Source: a virus. From it: 31,427 bases of DNA. The translations under genes and the position numbers were made by a program. Below are positions 14,011 through 21,103 of this stretch, piece after piece. Each line of letters opens with the position of its first letter. Position 1 is the first letter of the stretch. Under the pieces are notes generated by a model. The model made no database searches. It saw only the letters and a program-made list of their open reading frames with translations, and had not been told where the DNA came from. The stretch lies in IMG/VR virus record IMGVR_UViG_3300042090_000914, positions 1 through 31,427 of that record; one strand, given 5' to 3'.

Positions 14011-16409
14011 GCGCGGTCCCCGGCCTCGGCAATGCGAACCTTCGCATCTCAGGCCCACCGCCAGATCCGGCTGTCGATCCTGCCAAAATCATCGTCGAAC
14101 TCGCACCCCCGGACGATCGAGATATTCCGGACATCGATGAGAAGGGGAACATTCTTCAGATCAAGCATGGTGACGGGTCAGTTACTGTATCGCTCAACGG
14201 CCAGCCGCTCGGCAGCACGAAGGCCGCGAATGACGGGCCCGCAGACTGGTTCGACAATCTCGCCGATCGGATTGATCAGTCGGAACTCTCGCGTATTGTC
14301 GATGACCTGCTGCGCGGTGTTGATCAGGACATTGAAAGCCGCAAGGAGTGGATTGAGGATCGAGCGCTCGGCATCAAGTTGCTGGGCCTTAAAATCGAAT
14401 TGCCGAATGTGCAGGGCGCCTCGGACGGCGCGCCGGTCGAGGGCATGTCTAAGGTGCGCCATCCTCTTTTGCTCGAGGCGGTGCTGCGCTTCCAAGCGAA
14501 CGCGCGCTCGGAGCTCCTGCCGACCGATGGGCCGGTGAAGATCAGAAACGACGATAACGATGCGCTCTTAAAGGAAGATCAACTCGCGAATGACTACCAG
14601 CGCGACATGAATCATTATCTCACTGCCGTGGCGAGTGAATATTATCCGGACACGGATCGCATGTTGCTACTTTTAGGATTTGGTGGCACGACCTTCAAGA
14701 AGGTGTATTTCTGCCCCATCCGAAATCGCCCGGTGTCAGAATCGGTCGACGCGGATGATATCATCGTCAACCAGTCGGCAACGGATCTTGCCAATGCGCG
14801 CCGCGTCACGCACCGCACGTACTTGAGACCATCAGCGGTTAAGCGCTTGCAGATCTTAGGGGTATACCGAGACGTGTCCTTAAATGATCCTGTGCCCTCG
14901 CAGCCCGATGCGGTGCAGGAGGAGAAACGCACCCAGCAGGGGCTCACCCTCAATAATTTTCGACCCGATGATCGGGATCGCGAGATCTTGGAGATTTGCT
15001 GCGAGCTCGACATCAAGGGATTTGAGCACAAGCATAAGGGCGTCGCGTCGGGTCTTGAAATTCCCTACGTGGTGACCATCGATCGGTCCGGTCGACAAGC
15101 GCTATCGGTGACGCGCAATTTCGATGAGAGCGATCAGGATCTGCCCACGGCGCGCAAGCGCTACGTGAAATACACCTTTGTGCCAGGATTCGGATTCTAC
15201 GACATCGGGCTGCTGCATATTCTGGGCAACACGACGAATGCGGTGACCGCCGCATGGCGCGAGATGCTCGACTCTGGCATGTACGCGAATTTCCCTGGTT
15301 TTCTGATGGCGAAGGGTGGAACGCGGCAGAACACGAATATCTTCCGCGTACCTCCCGGCGGCAGTGCGCAGATCGACACGCAGGGTATGCCGATCAATCA
15401 GGCCGTCATGCCGCTGCCGTATAACACGGCGGGCATGCCAGCACTCATGTCCCTCGTCGATAACATGGTGCAGACCGGCCAGAGGGTCGGGGGCACGTCC
15501 GAGCTGCAGGTCGGGGAGGGGCGCGCCGAGGCGCCAGTGGGCACCACGCTCGCGCTGATTGACCAGGCGATCAAGATCATGAACTCCGTGCATAAGCGCC
15601 TGCACACGAGTCAGGCTGAGGAATTCCAACTGCTCGTCAACTGCTTCAAGGAGCACCCGGATAGTTTCGCGAAGACCAAATGCCGGGCGAAGAAATCAAA
15701 GACGCCGTGGGATGTCGCGAAATTCATGCAGGCCGCCAATAATTGTGAGCTCGTCCCCCAGGCAGACCCAAACACCGCGAGCATGGGTCAGCGCGTGATG
15801 AAGATTACGGGGTTGAAACAACTACAGGCCGCATCGCCGAACCTCTATGACCCGATCGCGATCGATACTGCGGCACTGCAGGCCATGGGCTGGGCAAATC
15901 CTGAGCAGTTCTTCGTCCCTCCCGCCGCCCGCGCCGCGCCGCCGCCGCAGCTCCAGCAGATGCAAGCCGAGATGGCGAACGAAAAAGCCACCGCGGATGC
16001 CAAGGTCACCGAAGCGAACGCGCGCGCGGCGGAGGCCAAAGCCAAGAGCACCGAGGTCGACGCGAAGATCGCCGCAGGGCACTATGCGCCGAAGCAGGAG
16101 GGAGGCCTCGCTCCGCCAGCGCCCGAGGAGGAGTCGCTTCTGGATGTGGCGACCGCGCAGGCGAAGGTGCTCGATGCCCATACCCGCCAGCGCGAGGTGG
16201 GGTTAAAAGAGCGTCAGGCCGAAATCGAGAACGAAAACCGTGATCAGGATCGGGAATCCAAAGAGCGCGATGCCGCGATCGGGCTCGCCAAGGCGGTCAT
16301 CACAGCGCCCACCGCCGGGGAGTCCGGTAAGCAGGTCGATGTGTCGGGCGCGGGTAAGAAAACGAACAAGATCATCGGCGAAGTTGATAAAGGCTTGAAG
16401 CAAGAGTAG
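14007..16409 (+). CDS. Portal protein
   Basis: 800 residues, the size of P22-like portals. The acidic N-terminal 75 residues are followed by a segment with FDNLADRIDQSELSRIVDDL and DIESRKEWIEDRALGIKLLG near 85-125, typical of these portals. ADDIIVNQSATDLANARRVTH near 250-270 and PGFGFYDIGLLHILGN near 395-410 match conserved portal features, as does ELQVGEGRAEAPVGTT near 498-513. From about 640 to 800 the sequence is Ala/Glu/Lys-rich and predicted coiled coil. Dodecameric portals form the DNA entry vertex and bind the large terminase encoded just upstream. Coupled to a mini-ORF by ATGA. The coiled-coil tail may be a barrel-like extension into the head, as inference. Confidence 0.85.
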   Translation: MSAVPGLGNANLRISGPPPDPAVDPAKIIVELAPPDDRDIPDIDEKGNILQIKHGDGSVTVSLNGQPLGSTKAANDGPADWFDNLADRIDQSELSRIVDDLLRGVDQDIESRKEWIEDRALGIKLLGLKIELPNVQGASDGAPVEGMSKVRHPLLLEAVLRFQANARSELLPTDGPVKIRNDDNDALLKEDQLANDYQRDMNHYLTAVASEYYPDTDRMLLLLGFGGTTFKKVYFCPIRNRPVSESVDADDIIVNQSATDLANARRVTHRTYLRPSAVKRLQILGVYRDVSLNDPVPSQPDAVQEEKRTQQGLTLNNFRPDDRDREILEICCELDIKGFEHKHKGVASGLEIPYVVTIDRSGRQALSVTRNFDESDQDLPTARKRYVKYTFVPGFGFYDIGLLHILGNTTNAVTAAWREMLDSGMYANFPGFLMAKGGTRQNTNIFRVPPGGSAQIDTQGMPINQAVMPLPYNTAGMPALMSLVDNMVQTGQRVGGTSELQVGEGRAEAPVGTTLALIDQAIKIMNSVHKRLHTSQAEEFQLLVNCFKEHPDSFAKTKCRAKKSKTPWDVAKFMQAANNCELVPQADPNTASMGQRVMKITGLKQLQAASPNLYDPIAIDTAALQAMGWANPEQFFVPPAARAAPPPQLQQMQAEMANEKATADAKVTEANARAAEAKAKSTEVDAKIAAGHYAPKQEGGLAPPAPEEESLLDVATAQAKVLDAHTRQREVGLKERQAEIENENRDQDRESKERDAAIGLAKAVITAPTAGESGKQVDVSGAGKKTNKIIGEVDKGLKQE

Positions 16410-16437
16410 ATTTTCAGCCTACCTCAGTGGAGCACTC

Positions 16438-17361
16438 ATGAGCGCAATGGCCCAGCGGGCTCGAGATCGAGCAAAATCCAAGGTCGCCCGCATAACGCGC
16501 GCGACCTCCGGTGCGATCGATGCTTCCGGATGGACCGAACCGAAAGACATGCACGCCGATTCCCAGACGGGCCCGAAGCCCATCTCTCGGCGCCAATTCA
16601 AGCGCGGTGGCAAAGTAGAGGGCTCAAGAGGGATCATGCACGCGGGGCGCAAGCCGCGCGCCTCCGGTGGCGTCACCAAAACCGACGGCTCGCTCATCAG
16701 CACCGACGTCAAGCAAGCCGCCGGCCGCGCCGATGACAAGCACGTCGGGGGCATGAAAAAGGGCGGCCGCGTCCATAAGGACATGGGGGGGCTCGCATTG
16801 CCCGCAGCCTTTACGCCCGTGGCGCGCAAGGAGGGGGGCAAGGTCCACGCCGATGCCGCGCAGGATAAAAAGCTTATCCACGCGATGGGCTGCAAGTGCG
16901 CGAAGTGCTCAGGGGGGCGGGTGGCTAAGATGGTTGGAGGCCCGATGATGGGTCGACCCAACGTGCGTTCCCCGATGCCCATGAATCGACCGATGATGCG
17001 CGCAAAAGGCGGCTCCGTCACCGACGGCACCCTCGAAGGCACGCGCCCGGTAGGGGGTCGCATGGCTCGCGCCAAAGGTGGTCGCGCCAGGAAGGGCATG
17101 AACGTCAACATCATCATCGCGCCTCCAGGAGGCGCCGCAGCTGCGCGCCCTCCGATGCCAATGCCCCCTCCAGGAGGTCCCGTCGGGCTTCACCAGGCGC
17201 CTCCCCCCATGCCAGCGCCGGGTGCGGCACCTCCGATGGGACCTCCTGGAGGGGGCATGTCCCCGCTGGTGCGAAAGTCCGGCGGCCGCGCCTATCCGAT
17301 CGAATCTGGCGCAGGCGGTGGCCTCGGCCGGCTGGAAAAGGCGCGAGCGTACGGACCGTGA
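16438..17361 (+). CDS. Basic Gly/Pro-rich head-region protein
   Basis: 307 residues from ATG 16438 with GGAG 6 nt upstream. No globular domain is evident. The protein is dominated by Lys/Arg-Gly-Gly clusters (KRGGKVEG, HAGRKPRASGG, MKKGGRVHKDMGG, ARAKGGRARKG), a CKCAKC cysteine trio near residue 158, and a Pro/Gly/Met-rich stretch near 225-280. It shares a GGKV(D/E)G...(M)HAGRKPR(A/K)SGG block with the 99-residue gene at 22598. It may bind DNA or be a disordered head-interior or decoration protein. The 3' part encodes three CCTCC(A/T)GGAGG palindromes. Family known to me only as an uncharacterised protein following phage portals. Confidence 0.72.
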   Translation: MSAMAQRARDRAKSKVARITRATSGAIDASGWTEPKDMHADSQTGPKPISRRQFKRGGKVEGSRGIMHAGRKPRASGGVTKTDGSLISTDVKQAAGRADDKHVGGMKKGGRVHKDMGGLALPAAFTPVARKEGGKVHADAAQDKKLIHAMGCKCAKCSGGRVAKMVGGPMMGRPNVRSPMPMNRPMMRAKGGSVTDGTLEGTRPVGGRMARAKGGRARKGMNVNIIIAPPGGAAAARPPMPMPPPGGPVGLHQAPPPMPAPGAAPPMGPPGGGMSPLVRKSGGRAYPIESGAGGGLGRLEKARAYGP

Positions 17362-17510
17362 GACGAGTGCAGGTAGCGCCGGGATTTTCGACCTTGGCCC
17401 TGATGAGGGGTGTCATCGTTGGCGCGAACCCCGGCGAACGGTGGGTACGTCTTGATAAACTGCCGCATCACCCGATGCGATTTTTGGTGCGTGAATTGAT
17501 ATGGCTGTGA
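17358..17510 (+). CDS. 50-residue hypothetical peptide
   Basis: GTG 17358 overlaps the previous stop (GTGA) and the frame closes at TGA 17508-17510. The peptide begins MRRVQVAPGFSTLALMRGVI and continues GANPGERWVRLDKLPHH to RFLVRELIWL. Codon use looks ordinary. No strong ribosome site, so expression would rely on coupling. Family not recognised; it fills most of what would otherwise be a 226-bp gap. Confidence 0.45.
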   Translation: MRRVQVAPGFSTLALMRGVIVGANPGERWVRLDKLPHHPMRFLVRELIWL

Positions 17511-17563
17511 TTTCCCGGCGCAAATTCCTGTCGATGGTCGGCGCCGGTGCGAATGGCCATTAG
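17501..17563 (+). CDS. 20-codon ORF with twin-arginine-like start
   Basis: ATG 17501 lies within the end of the preceding ORF in another frame and reads MAVISRRKFLSMVGAGANGH before TAG 17561-17563. SRRKFL is a textbook twin-arginine signal motif and is followed by a small-residue stretch, but the frame stops before any mature domain. It may be a decayed gene or a chance match. Confidence 0.25.
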   Translation: MAVISRRKFLSMVGAGANGH

Positions 17564-17587
17564 CCGCTTCCGGTTAATCGTGGAACA

Positions 17588-17791
17588 ATGCAAACCATCA
17601 GCAACCGCTTTCACGCTGAATTGGAGAAAAGACTCAAATCTGAGGTCGAGACGCTGAAAACGAATTTGGCCAGTGGGATGGCGATCCAGACCATGGCGGA
17701 CTATCAGAAAATTGTGGGGCAGATCTACGCGTACAACCGCGTGATCGACCTTCATTGCCCAGAAATAGAAACATTACTCGAACAGAGGTAA
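17588..17791 (+). CDS. 67-residue coiled-coil-like protein
   Basis: ATG 17588 is preceded by a weak GGAAC site. MQTISNRFHAELEKRLKSEV, then ETLKTNLASGMAIQTMADYQKIVGQIYAYNRVIDL is wholly helical with heptad-like spacing and a charged end (EIETLLEQR). Small helical proteins of this type often follow phage portals. It lies 5 bp upstream of the co-chaperonin-like gene. Function unknown. Confidence 0.65.
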   Translation: MQTISNRFHAELEKRLKSEVETLKTNLASGMAIQTMADYQKIVGQIYAYNRVIDLHCPEIETLLEQR

Positions 17792-17796
17792 GTCGG

Positions 17797-18210
17797 ATGA
17801 CCGTGACGGCGATCAAGAAGCAGGATGCCCCATCGAGCGATTTGAAGCAGTCGATCATCGACAAAATTGGCGATCTGTCCGACTATCAATTGGCGCCCGG
17901 GGAAGTGCTCTTAGTGATCTATCAGCGTCCTGAAATGACCGCGGGGGGCATTATTTTGACCCCGCAGAACCTCAAAGAGGACATCTACCAGGGCAAATCG
18001 CACCTGGTGGTCAAAATCGGCGAAGGATGCGACTTTTTCGGCCTCGATGTACGCCTGCACGATTGGGTGGTGGTGCGCCCGAGCGACGGGTGGGCGATTG
18101 ACATCAATCCGCGCCCCAACATTCTCGACCGCAAGGACTACGTGCCGTGCCGGCACGTGTTGCCGAAGTACATCCGAGCGAAAATCCCGCATCCCGCGTT
18201 CGTGTGGTAG
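17797..18210 (+). CDS. GroES/Cpn10-like phage co-chaperonin
   Basis: 137 residues from ATG 17797, with AGAGG about 8 nt upstream; an in-frame ATG at 17755 is inside the previous gene. The core LLVIYQRPEMTAGGIILTPQ, NLKEDIYQGKSHLVVKIGEGC and HDWVVVRPSDGWAIDIN matches the GroES beta barrel with its mobile-loop segment (GGIILT) and the strand containing GKV.. Phage co-chaperonins (T4 Gp31 and relatives) support folding of the capsid protein by host GroEL. Position between portal and scaffold suits that role. The barrel appears complete. The C-terminal IRAKIPHPAFVW is an extension. Confidence 0.75.
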   Translation: MTVTAIKKQDAPSSDLKQSIIDKIGDLSDYQLAPGEVLLVIYQRPEMTAGGIILTPQNLKEDIYQGKSHLVVKIGEGCDFFGLDVRLHDWVVVRPSDGWAIDINPRPNILDRKDYVPCRHVLPKYIRAKIPHPAFVW

Positions 18211-18212
18211 CC

Positions 18213-19154
18213 ATGGCCGAAGAAATCCAAGTCGATCTCGATGCTGCAGACCGCGAAGCGGCCAAAAAGGCATCCCAAGCGAAGCCGAACGGCGCAAAAG
18301 ACCCCAAAATCGACACCGTTGAGGTGAAGGCGGCCGAACCGGCGGCAAAAACTCCCGATCGCGAGATTATCACCCCCGATGCGGGGCTCGAGAAACTCAA
18401 AAAACAGCTCGAGGACGAAAAGCAAGCCCGCGCGGACGCTGATCGGCGCGCGCAAGAGGCCGCCGAGAGTGAGGCGCGCGCCCGCGGCGAGGTCCAGAGC
18501 AGTCAACTCGACTTCGTCAAGAGCACGATCACGCAAGTCACCCAGGCAAACGATGCGCTCGAGGCCCGTTATGCCGATGCTCTGGCGGCGCAAGATTATG
18601 CGGCTGCGGCAAAGATCAACCGTGAGATGGGAGCGAACTCGGCGAAGATTTTGGCGCTCGAAACCGCCAAGGAACGCATCGAAAAGGCTCCCAAGCCCAC
18701 CCCGCGCGCCGCACCCGATCCAGTGGACCAATTTGCTGCCCAATTGACACCCAAATCCGCCGCGTGGGTCCGCGCGCATCCGGATTTCGTTCGCGATGCG
18801 AACAAAAATCGTCAAATGCTCGCCGCGCACGAGCTTGCCTTGGGCCGCGGTATCAAGGCCGATACGGATGAATATTTCGAGTCGATCGAGGATACTCTTC
18901 GCATCAAGGCGCCCATCATCGACCCTGCGGATCCGGACGATCCAGACCCCATGAAAGACGCCGCCGCCACGCCCACGCGCAAGGCCCCGCCGCCGGCCGC
19001 CCCCGTCACACGCTCCGGCAACGGCGCCGGCAATCGCTCCAATGTCGTGACGTTGAGCGCTCAGGAGGTCGAAATCGCCGAAATGAACGGCCTGACGCCT
19101 GAGCAATACGCGCGCAACAAGGTCCAACTCAAGAAAGAAGGCAGGTTGAACTGA
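18213..19154 (+). CDS. Probable capsid scaffold protein
   Basis: 313 residues from ATG 18213, two bases after the previous stop, with a weak ribosome site. The protein is acidic and highly charged. A long helical coiled coil runs from about residue 55 to 155 (GLEKLKKQLEDEKQARADAD, QEAAESEARARGEVQ, LALETAKERIEKA). A Pro/Ala linker near 255-275 and a short C-terminal helical end (SAQEVEIAEMNGLTPEQYAR) complete it. This is the layout of phage scaffolds that line the procapsid and are later expelled. Position two genes before the capsid cluster fits. No protease motif is visible. Confidence 0.7.
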   Translation: MAEEIQVDLDAADREAAKKASQAKPNGAKDPKIDTVEVKAAEPAAKTPDREIITPDAGLEKLKKQLEDEKQARADADRRAQEAAESEARARGEVQSSQLDFVKSTITQVTQANDALEARYADALAAQDYAAAAKINREMGANSAKILALETAKERIEKAPKPTPRAAPDPVDQFAAQLTPKSAAWVRAHPDFVRDANKNRQMLAAHELALGRGIKADTDEYFESIEDTLRIKAPIIDPADPDDPDPMKDAAATPTRKAPPPAAPVTRSGNGAGNRSNVVTLSAQEVEIAEMNGLTPEQYARNKVQLKKEGRLN

Positions 19155-19155
19155 C

Positions 19156-19755
19156 ATGGCAGACCCCACCATTGACGAATCCCCGCGCCGTCGTTCCGGC
19201 CCCCACGCCCCGCTCCCGACCGGCGAAGCACCCGCCGCACCGGGCTTGGGCGCCGCAGCCCTCGCTCCCTCAAGTGAGGACGATTCGCGCGCGCGCGCCG
19301 CGCGCCGCGCTGCGCAGCTTCGTGAGCATCAGGGCGATCTCGAGGAAGGCCCCGATAAATACTATATCGACCCGCGCATGATCCCGGATGGCTGGTCCTA
19401 CGAATGGAAGACGCAGACCGTACTCGGGCAAGAAAACCCCTCCTACCAAGTCTCCCTCGCGCGCAAAGGCTGGGAAGCGGTCCCGCGCACGCGCCATCCT
19501 GAAATGATGCCGGCGAATTTCAAAGGCGCCCACATCGAGCGCGACGGTCAGATCCTGATGGAGCGCCCCTTGGAGCTCACCAACGAAGCCAAGGCGCGCG
19601 ACTTACGCAACGCCCGCGACCAGGTGCGTCAGAAGGAGGCGCAGCTGCACGGCGCCCCGGCGGGCGAGCAATCGCCTTTCGCGAATACCAACAAGGGCAC
19701 GCCGCTCGTGCACGTCACGAAATCCTACGAGCCGATGCCGATTCCCAAGGAGTGA
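19156..19755 (+). CDS. Conserved head-region protein
   Basis: 199 residues from ATG 19156. A disordered Pro/Ala/Arg-rich N-terminus (residues 1-60) is followed by a conserved-looking part: DKYYIDPRMIPDGWSYEWKT, NPSYQVSLARKGWEAVP and RHPEMMPANF, then a helical EAKARDLRNARDQVRQKEAQ. I recall this YYI..RMIP.GW.YEWK pattern from uncharacterised phage proteins encoded between the scaffold and the capsid. Function unknown. It is the last gene before a strong hairpin at 19778. Confidence 0.72.
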   Translation: MADPTIDESPRRRSGPHAPLPTGEAPAAPGLGAAALAPSSEDDSRARAARRAAQLREHQGDLEEGPDKYYIDPRMIPDGWSYEWKTQTVLGQENPSYQVSLARKGWEAVPRTRHPEMMPANFKGAHIERDGQILMERPLELTNEAKARDLRNARDQVRQKEAQLHGAPAGEQSPFANTNKGTPLVHVTKSYEPMPIPKE

Positions 19756-19777
19756 TTTTGAGGTTTTGCCCGACAGA

Positions 19778-19806
19778 CGCATATGGTCATCGCTGACCAT
19801 CATGCG
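19778..19806 (+). terminator. Strong hairpin between head genes, possible terminator or processing site
   Basis: CGCATATGGTCA (19778-19789) pairs with TGACCAT-C-ATGCG (19794-19806) with one bulged base and a TCGC loop. There is no long T tail, so termination is uncertain; mRNA processing or stabilisation is equally possible. Confidence 0.45.
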
Positions 19807-19832
19807 TGCTTTCACCCTCAAGGAATTGATCC

Positions 19833-20189
19833 ATGTCCAGCCAACTCGTTCAAGTCATCGTCGCCATTGCCAAAGGCGCAACCATTGCCACTCCGACGGG
19901 CGCGGCCTATGCGGGCACCAGCGTAGTCGTGACCGATTCGACGGGCGTGGCGCAGCCCGCAGTGGTGCTAACCGGCAAAGAGACCCCGACACCGTTTGCG
20001 TTCACTGCGAGCGTGGCGCTGGGTGCTGGAACTGCCGTTGCGACAGACTTGGACGTCAATGGCGCCGTCATCGGGGGCCCCATCACGCAGTCGTTCACCG
20101 AAGCGGGCTCGCCGCCGACGTTTGCGCCCACGACCGGCATCACGATCACGCCCGTGAGTGCGGCCGCCGCAGCGCTTCGCAGGGCGTAA
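19833..20189 (+). CDS. Probable small virion (decoration-like) protein
   Basis: 118 residues from ATG 19833 with AAGGAA 8 nt upstream. The sequence is nearly all beta strands rich in Val, Thr, Ala and Gly (GATIATPTGAAYAGTSVVVT, GVAQPAVVLTGKETPTPFAF), typical of an Ig-like or decoration domain. A terminal Ala-rich stretch (PVSAAAAALRRA) closes it. No signal peptide is evident. Virion role is inferred from composition and position. The next ORF starts at the base after its stop. Confidence 0.6.
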   Translation: MSSQLVQVIVAIAKGATIATPTGAAYAGTSVVVTDSTGVAQPAVVLTGKETPTPFAFTASVALGAGTAVATDLDVNGAVIGGPITQSFTEAGSPPTFAPTTGITITPVSAAAAALRRA

Positions 20190-20357
20190 GTGACGCTGCA
20201 AACTTACGAAGAAGAGGAAATCCTCGCACGCGTTCGACGCTTGGAACATATGGTCCAGCGAATCGAACGCTTGTGCGAGGAAATCTTGTATGATGTGGGA
20301 CCCGAAACCTTCGCTCCCACCGTGGGCATAGTTGTCATTCCAAAATCCAATAGTTGA
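20190..20357 (+). CDS. 55-residue coiled-coil peptide
   Basis: GTG 20190 directly abuts the previous stop. The peptide opens MTLQTYEEEEILARVRRLEH and continues MVQRIERLCEEILYDVG, a clear amphipathic helix or coiled coil, and ends in a hydrophobic strand (GIVVIPKSNS). It overlaps the -35 box of the downstream promoter by its last codons. Unknown function; overlap-free junction and helical periodicity support it as real. Confidence 0.55.
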   Translation: MTLQTYEEEEILARVRRLEHMVQRIERLCEEILYDVGPETFAPTVGIVVIPKSNS

Positions 20358-20382
20358 CAACGCGATTTGCCTGTGGGATAAA
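20354..20382 (+). promoter_or_regulatory. Sigma70-like promoter with palindrome over the -10
   Basis: TTGACA (20354-20359), a 17-bp spacer and GATAAA (20377-20382). A perfect palindrome GTGGGA-TAAA-TCCCAC (20373-20388) overlaps the -10 box, a natural operator position. It would drive the 20484 gene and the major capsid gene. Confidence 0.6.
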
Positions 20383-20391
20383 TCCCACGTC

Positions 20392-20415
20392 CTCAACCTG
20401 GTGTTGAGAATTTTT
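20392..20415 (+). terminator. Hairpin with T tail ahead of the capsid genes
   Basis: CTCAAC (20392-20397), a 5-nt loop and GTTGAG (20403-20408) are followed by AATTTTT and, a little later, six T (20421-20426). It looks like a moderate intrinsic terminator, and it starts almost at the predicted transcription start of the 20354 promoter, so it may end upstream transcripts or cap the new mRNA 5' end. Confidence 0.5.
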
Positions 20416-20483
20416 CAAGATTTTTTCAGGTTCGACCGGCTCCGGTAGCGCGTGACGACCTCCGATGAAGGAGTGTCTCCGTC

Positions 20484-21092
20484 ATGGCGAATACAGCAGC
20501 GCCTTTCGGTTTCAAGAGGGTCGCCGGGACCGGTACGACGCCGAGCTTTGAGCAAATCGCTCGGCTCGTCGACTACAACACCGCGAATATTTTCTTCGGC
20601 GATCCAGTCGCGACGCTCTCCGACGGCACCGTCGCCGGCATCACCACTTCCGCACTTCCGGGCACTGTCCCGCTCGCCGGTATTTTCGTCGGCTGCAAGT
20701 ACCCCTCGGTCGCGCAGAAGCGCACCGTGTGGTCGAACTATTGGCCCGGGTCGGATGTCGCGAGCACCAACACGGTAGAGGCCTATATCGAGAACGACCC
20801 GGCCGCGCAGTATGTGGCCCAAGCCGGCGGCTCGACTTCCGTCGGTATTACGCAGGCGAACATCCAATCGAACGTGCAGTTCGCCTATGGCACCGGGAAC
20901 ACCGCGAATGGCATCTCCGGCGCCTACATTGACATGACCGTGACCCCCGCCGTGACGGCGACGCTGCCGTTTCGGGTTCTTGGATTGATTTTGGGCCCTC
21001 CGGGCGCCAATGGGACCGCGAGTGGCGCGTACAACTACGCGCAGGTGGCGTTCAACAACGTCGAGACCAAGACGCTCACGGCGCCGTTCTAG
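20484..21092 (+). CDS. Head protein encoded ahead of the major capsid protein
   Basis: 202 residues from ATG 20484 with GAAGGAG 11 nt upstream. MANTAAPFGFKRVAGTGTTP, then YNTANIFFGDPVATLSDGTV, AGIFVGCKYPSVAQKRTVW and a C-terminal beta-rich half match a recurring phage protein starting 'MANT.APFGF.P' that precedes the major capsid gene. It is probably a head fibre or decoration component. No signal peptide. A dedicated promoter lies about 100 bp upstream and the capsid gene starts 11 bp downstream. Confidence 0.75.
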   Translation: MANTAAPFGFKRVAGTGTTPSFEQIARLVDYNTANIFFGDPVATLSDGTVAGITTSALPGTVPLAGIFVGCKYPSVAQKRTVWSNYWPGSDVASTNTVEAYIENDPAAQYVAQAGGSTSVGITQANIQSNVQFAYGTGNTANGISGAYIDMTVTPAVTATLPFRVLGLILGPPGANGTASGAYNYAQVAFNNVETKTLTAPF

Positions 21093-21103
21093 GAGTAGCG
21101 TAA

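Noticed and set aside
18138-19172. 344-residue minus-strand ORF across the scaffold gene
   Set aside because: It lacks a ribosome site and is antisense to an acidic coiled-coil gene that sits in the expected place between co-chaperonin and capsid.
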